Assembly: GCA_937930465.1 (NCBI GenBank)
Contig: CALGKV010000009.1
Location: forward strand, 1-7,851
Direction: 5' to 3'
From: Methanosuratincolales archaeon
GTDB lineage: Archaea; Thermoproteota; Methanomethylicia; Methanomethylicales; Methanomethylicaceae
DNA length: 7,851 bases
Part shown: positions 5,559 to 7,851 of the stretch, one piece after another
How positions within the stretch are numbered: position 1 is the first letter of the stretch
How the letters are laid out: each line of letters starts with the position of its first letter
Position numbers and translations under genes: made by a program
The notes under the pieces: generated by a model
Told to the model about the DNA's origin: nothing
Seen by the model: the letters and a program-made list of their open reading frames with translations, nothing else
Databases searched by the model: none

Positions 5559-6685
5559 TTCCTATTCTCCCTTACGAGGAATTTCCCAACGGAACCCTTT
5601 GCAATCTCCCTCTTAGCCCTGTGGTTGTCGAGGAATTCAGTTACCTTTCTGGCTAGCCTCTCTTTGCACTCGCCGCAGATCAGCCCGCCTGACCTGCAGG
5701 AAGCGTATATGTCAGCAACAGCCTTGTCATCATCGTCGAAGATGCTGTAGAGGTAGCTGTACACGACGCATACATCTGGGTTCCCTCCCTTCTCCTTCTG
5801 CTCCCTTACTGTCGGCTGCCCTCCAGTGAACGCATTCTTAACCTTCTTCACCGCTTCCTCCTTTTTGTCCGAGAGGAAGATCGCAGTATCAGGGAGGCTG
5901 GCGCTCATCTTGCCGCCGCTTCCGAGCCCTGGAATGAACTTGCTGTATACTCCGGCGGGCTTCCTGTATCCCAGCTTTGGAGCAACGTCCCTGGAGATCC
6001 TCCAGTATGGCTCTTGGTCAATTGCGCACGGTATTAGCACATGGGCGTCCTCCGCAGTCAGGTACTGGTGGATGAAACAGGGGGCAGCCTGCATTGCCGG
6101 GAAGAAGATCATCCCTATGTTCGAGCTCTCCGTGAACCCGAAAGTCGCCTTCGCGGTAGAGAAAGTCACGTGCTTGGCAACCCTGACAGCCATGTTGTAA
6201 AGCGGTCTGGAGTATGTGAGGTCTGTGAAGATCTTGGTCCTCTCTGGGTCGAACCCAACCGCTATTATGTCTAGCAAGTTCTCCTTTGTGTACTCAGCCA
6301 CTTGTTCGGTGGATAATTCAGGGTTGAATAGGAACTTTTCGTCGTCCGTGATCTGGAAGTAGAGGTCGCACTTGAAAGCGTCCTGAAGATACTTGGTGAA
6401 GAGCCACGGGATGAGGTGCCCCAAGTGGGTGTTGCCTGATGGTCCCCTGCCTGTGTACAAGATCACTTTGACGCCTTTCTCATAAGAGTCGATCCACTCG
6501 TTCAGCTCTCTATGGGAGAAGAACATTCCCCTCCTGAGCAGGAGGTGGAGGCTGCCCGCATGCCTCCTCAGCCTTTCCACTATGTCTGGTGTAAGCGGTT
6601 CGACCCCAAATTTCTCGATGAGCTCCTTGTAGTCGACCTCTCCCCTGACTTCCCAAGGGGTCACGATCGAACCTGAGTTCTCCAT
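5555..6685 (-). CDS. trpS: Tryptophanyl-tRNA synthetase (archaeal/eukaryotic type)
   Basis: This class I enzyme activates tryptophan with ATP and charges tRNA-Trp in the cytoplasm. From ATG 6685 it has 376 residues, the usual archaeal size, and begins close to the conserved VTPWEVRGEVDY segment. The Rossmann fold shows the HIGH-type motif HLGH (87-90) inside GPSGNTHLGH and the KMSKS-type motif KMSAS (259-263). AIDQEPYWRISRD (221-233) is characteristic of the archaeal/eukaryotic enzyme, as is the C-terminal GECKERL region. The frame stays open to a TTG at 6784, which would add 33 residues. ATG 6685 is preferred because AGGTG lies seven bases upstream, a TATA-like box (6724-6732) falls within the extension, and the TTG has no ribosome site. 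It is the first gene of an operon with the thioredoxin-like gene and ccdA. Confidence 0.95.
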   Translation of the reverse strand: MENSGSIVTPWEVRGEVDYKELIEKFGVEPLTPDIVERLRRHAGSLHLLLRRGMFFSHRELNEWIDSYEKGVKVILYTGRGPSGNTHLGHLIPWLFTKYLQDAFKCDLYFQITDDEKFLFNPELSTEQVAEYTKENLLDIIAVGFDPERTKIFTDLTYSRPLYNMAVRVAKHVTFSTAKATFGFTESSNIGMIFFPAMQAAPCFIHQYLTAEDAHVLIPCAIDQEPYWRISRDVAPKLGYRKPAGVYSKFIPGLGSGGKMSASLPDTAIFLSDKKEEAVKKVKNAFTGGQPTVREQKEKGGNPDVCVVYSYLYSIFDDDDKAVADIYASCRSGGLICGECKERLARKVTEFLDNHRAKREIAKGSVGKFLVRENRN

Positions 6686-6723
6686 CTTCAGGCACCTTTC
6701 CTTCTCATAGTCAGTCCGGAGCC

Positions 6724-6732
6724 ATTTATATT
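6724..6732 (-). promoter_or_regulatory. TATA box of the trpS operon
   Basis: Read on the minus strand this is AATATAAAT. A start site about 26 bases downstream, near 6702, would give a leader of about 17 bases that keeps AGGTG (6697-6693) ahead of ATG 6685. It is the best promoter-like element in the trpS/PHP divergent gap for this direction. Confidence 0.55.
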
Positions 6733-6785
6733 GTTTGGCAGCTTCTTTGGGGTTTTTACTTAGATTCCAATCCCTTTTTGACAAA

Positions 6786-6793
6786 CTATATTA
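6786..6793 (+). promoter_or_regulatory. TATA box of the PHP-family gene, implying a leaderless transcript
   Basis: CTATATTA is centred about 28 bases before ATG 6818, so transcription should begin at or within a few bases of the start codon. The bases before this ATG (TTATTCCAACC) hold no ribosome-binding sequence, which agrees with leaderless translation, a common mode in archaea. Confidence 0.5.
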
Positions 6794-6817
6794 GCGGTCT
6801 GACATGTTATTCCAACC

Positions 6818-7483
6818 ATGGAGAGGCGGATCTGCGACTTTCACATGCACTCCTTCTACAGCGATGGGGATCTCCTCCCATCGGAGATAGCGAGGAGGGC
6901 CAAGGTGCTTGGGAACAGGTTAATAGCGATCACTGACCATGCCGACGCTTCCAACATGGAATGGATAATCAAGGCGCTTCAGCGCGCTTCCGAGGAGATC
7001 TCCAAGCATATTGGCGATTTCGAGCTGGTGCCTGGCGTCGAGCTTACCCATATCTCACCGGCGAGCATACCTGAATTGGCTCGCGAAGCGAAGCGGCTGG
7101 GCGCAAAGGTCGTTGTAGTCCATGGAGAGACTCCTGTCGAGCCGGTGGAGCCAGGCACAAACAAGGCTGCATGCCGTTGTGCCGATGTTGATATCCTTGC
7201 GCACCCTGGGATCCTCACAGAGGAGGATGCCTTGGCGGCAAAGGACAACGGAGTCTTTCTAGAACTATCCTATAGGGGAGGGCACTGCTTGGGAAACGGC
7301 CGCGTGGCGAGGCTGGCAATCGAGGTGGGTGCTTTGCTTTTGGTGAACTCTGATGCGCATACAGTCGGAGATCACCTTGCGCCCGAGATGTCGCTTATGG
7401 TTGCGCGCGGTTCCGGGCTGTCCGAGACAGATGCTGAGAAGGTCGTCTTCAGGAACCCTGAAGAGCTAATAAAACATTTTTGA
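6818..7483 (+). CDS. PHP-domain metal-dependent phosphoesterase (histidinol-phosphatase-like)
   Basis: The 221-residue protein is a single PHP domain, a TIM-like barrel that binds up to three metal ions and hydrolyses phosphoesters. The ligand motifs are complete: FHMHSFYSDG (8-17; His9, His11, Asp16), ITDHAD (38-43; Asp40, His41), GVELTH (73-78; Glu75, His78), VVHGET (100-105; His102), ILAHPG (126-131; His129) and NSDAH (177-181; Asp179, His181). It lacks the polymerase X or DNA polymerase III fusions seen in other PHP proteins. Relatives are annotated as histidinol phosphate phosphatase-like, but the substrate cannot be deduced; no histidine gene is nearby, and nucleotide or sugar phosphates are equally possible. 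It diverges from trpS and is probably transcribed alone. It converges on the SepCysS gene with only nine bases between stop codons. Confidence 0.88.
   Translation: MERRICDFHMHSFYSDGDLLPSEIARRAKVLGNRLIAITDHADASNMEWIIKALQRASEEISKHIGDFELVPGVELTHISPASIPELAREAKRLGAKVVVVHGETPVEPVEPGTNKAACRCADVDILAHPGILTEEDALAAKDNGVFLELSYRGGHCLGNGRVARLAIEVGALLLVNSDAHTVGDHLAPEMSLMVARGSGLSETDAEKVVFRNPEELIKHF
7477..7481 (+). terminator. Short T-run at the end of the PHP gene
   Basis: Five consecutive T residues overlap the stop codon of the PHP gene. Archaeal transcription often ends at oligo-T tracts without a hairpin, and the next gene faces the other way with a nine-base gap. The run is short, so the call is tentative. 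Confidence 0.25.
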
Positions 7484-7492
7484 TTGCAGGCG

Positions 7493-7851
7493 TCACTTCA
7501 CTGTCAGCCCGTACTTTCCGGCTATTTCCAAAAATGCCCCGGCGACATGTCTCACCTGGTCCCATGTGAGCCCATAAGTGTTTAGCTTGAAATGCTTAGT
7601 GAGCCCCGGCTGTATCCCGACTATTTTTCTTGCCCTCAGCTCGTCATAGAGGAAGTAACCCTTGCGCTTGTGGCTCTGGGAGACGTTGAAGAAGGGCTCG
7701 CTCTCGAAATGGATGAGCGTGTGCCTCTTTGGTCGCTCCCCGACCTGCTCGACTCCCTGTATGCGCTCGAGCTCACCCACGAGGAACCTTGCCTTCTGGA
7801 CCTCATCGTCCCACCTTTCGACTCTCTCAACGACCGCTGGAAAGGATGCTA
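7493..7851 (-). CDS. pscS: Sep-tRNA:Cys-tRNA synthase, C-terminal part (cut by the window edge)
   Basis: SepCysS is a PLP enzyme that converts O-phosphoseryl-tRNA-Cys, made by SepRS, into cysteinyl-tRNA-Cys using a sulfur donor. The visible 119 residues are the C-terminal part of a fold-type I enzyme; the PLP lysine lies outside the window. The frame is open to the edge and begins ASFPAVVERVERWDDEVQKA. Later come RPKRHTLIHFES, HKRKGYFLYDELRARKIVGI and QPGLTKHFKLNTYGLTWDQV; from memory these match the end of SepCysS of methanogens and Archaeoglobus. The GTG at 7780 is an internal valine, not the start. SepSecS, the related selenocysteine enzyme, is a less likely alternative. The 3' end lies nine bases from the PHP stop. 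Confidence 0.78.
   Translation of the reverse strand, partial: ASFPAVVERVERWDDEVQKARFLVGELERIQGVEQVGERPKRHTLIHFESEPFFNVSQSHKRKGYFLYDELRARKIVGIQPGLTKHFKLNTYGLTWDQVRHVAGAFLEIAGKYGLTVK

Noticed and set aside
5826..6274. Plus-strand ORFs opposite trpS
   Set aside because: They lie fully within the antisense of conserved TrpRS motifs and show no family signal or ribosome site.
7636..7830. Ser/Arg-rich minus-strand ORF overlapping the SepCysS frame
   Set aside because: It is an out-of-frame shadow of the conserved SepCysS C-terminus.
1..7851. CRISPR array, tRNA/rRNA genes, transposases, attachment sites
   Set aside because: No regularly spaced repeats, cloverleaf-like sequence, terminal repeats or transposase motifs were seen. 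The gaps between genes are all under 200 bases.

Overview
The window looks like chromosomal DNA from an archaeon. It carries DNA topoisomerase VI (both subunits), a tryptophanyl-tRNA synthetase of the archaeal/eukaryotic type, a small Lrp-type RAM-domain protein, TATA-like promoter boxes, strong GGTG/GAGGTGATC-type ribosome sites, and the C-terminal part of what appears to be Sep-tRNA:Cys-tRNA synthase (SepCysS). SepCysS belongs to tRNA-dependent cysteine synthesis, best known in methanogens and Archaeoglobi and also reported in some TACK and Asgard lineages. The phylum cannot be fixed from this window alone. Coding is dense and arginine is mostly AGG. No rRNA, tRNA, CRISPR array, insertion sequence or phage gene was recognised.

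Layout. Bases 1-133 hold the probable tail of an upstream gene and a leader with two inverted repeats, one of them enclosing a TATA-like box. A plus-strand cluster follows: top6B (134-2026), top6A (2031-3185), and a small gene resembling the LpdD-like prenyl-flavin chaperone family (about 3195-3548). Facing it on the minus strand, with 32 bases of tail-to-tail overlap, is ubiX (3517-4110), the flavin prenyltransferase gene. A 172-base divergent gap, possibly with a 30-codon basic ORF in front of ubiX, leads to a stand-alone RAM-domain gene (4283-4516, plus). Its stop codon overlaps that of ccdA. A tightly overlapped minus-strand operon, read from high to low coordinates, is trpS (6685-5555), a membrane-anchored thioredoxin-like protein (5558-5130) and ccdA (5130-4513). 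A PHP-family phosphoesterase gene (6818-7483, plus) diverges from trpS and converges on the partial SepCysS gene (7493 to the window edge, minus).

How the genes fit together. Top6A and Top6B form the A2B2 type IIB topoisomerase. UbiX makes prenylated FMN, and the LpdD-like protein is a plausible handling factor for that cofactor or its UbiD-type client enzyme. No UbiD gene lies in the window; in many archaea one client is the decarboxylase of the modified mevalonate pathway. CcdA and the anchored thioredoxin-like protein form a likely electron relay from cytoplasmic thiols to the outer face of the membrane.

The most notable observation is at the extreme C-terminus of Top6B. After a Pro/Ala-rich linker and a lysine cluster it ends in a peptide (residues 622-629) that matches the PIP-box consensus for PCNA binding. 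This suggests a hypothesis of sliding-clamp-tethered topoisomerase VI. Other points of interest are the perfect inverted repeat around the top6B TATA box, the two-gene prenyl-flavin module lying tail to tail, and the thiol-relay genes fused into the trpS operon.
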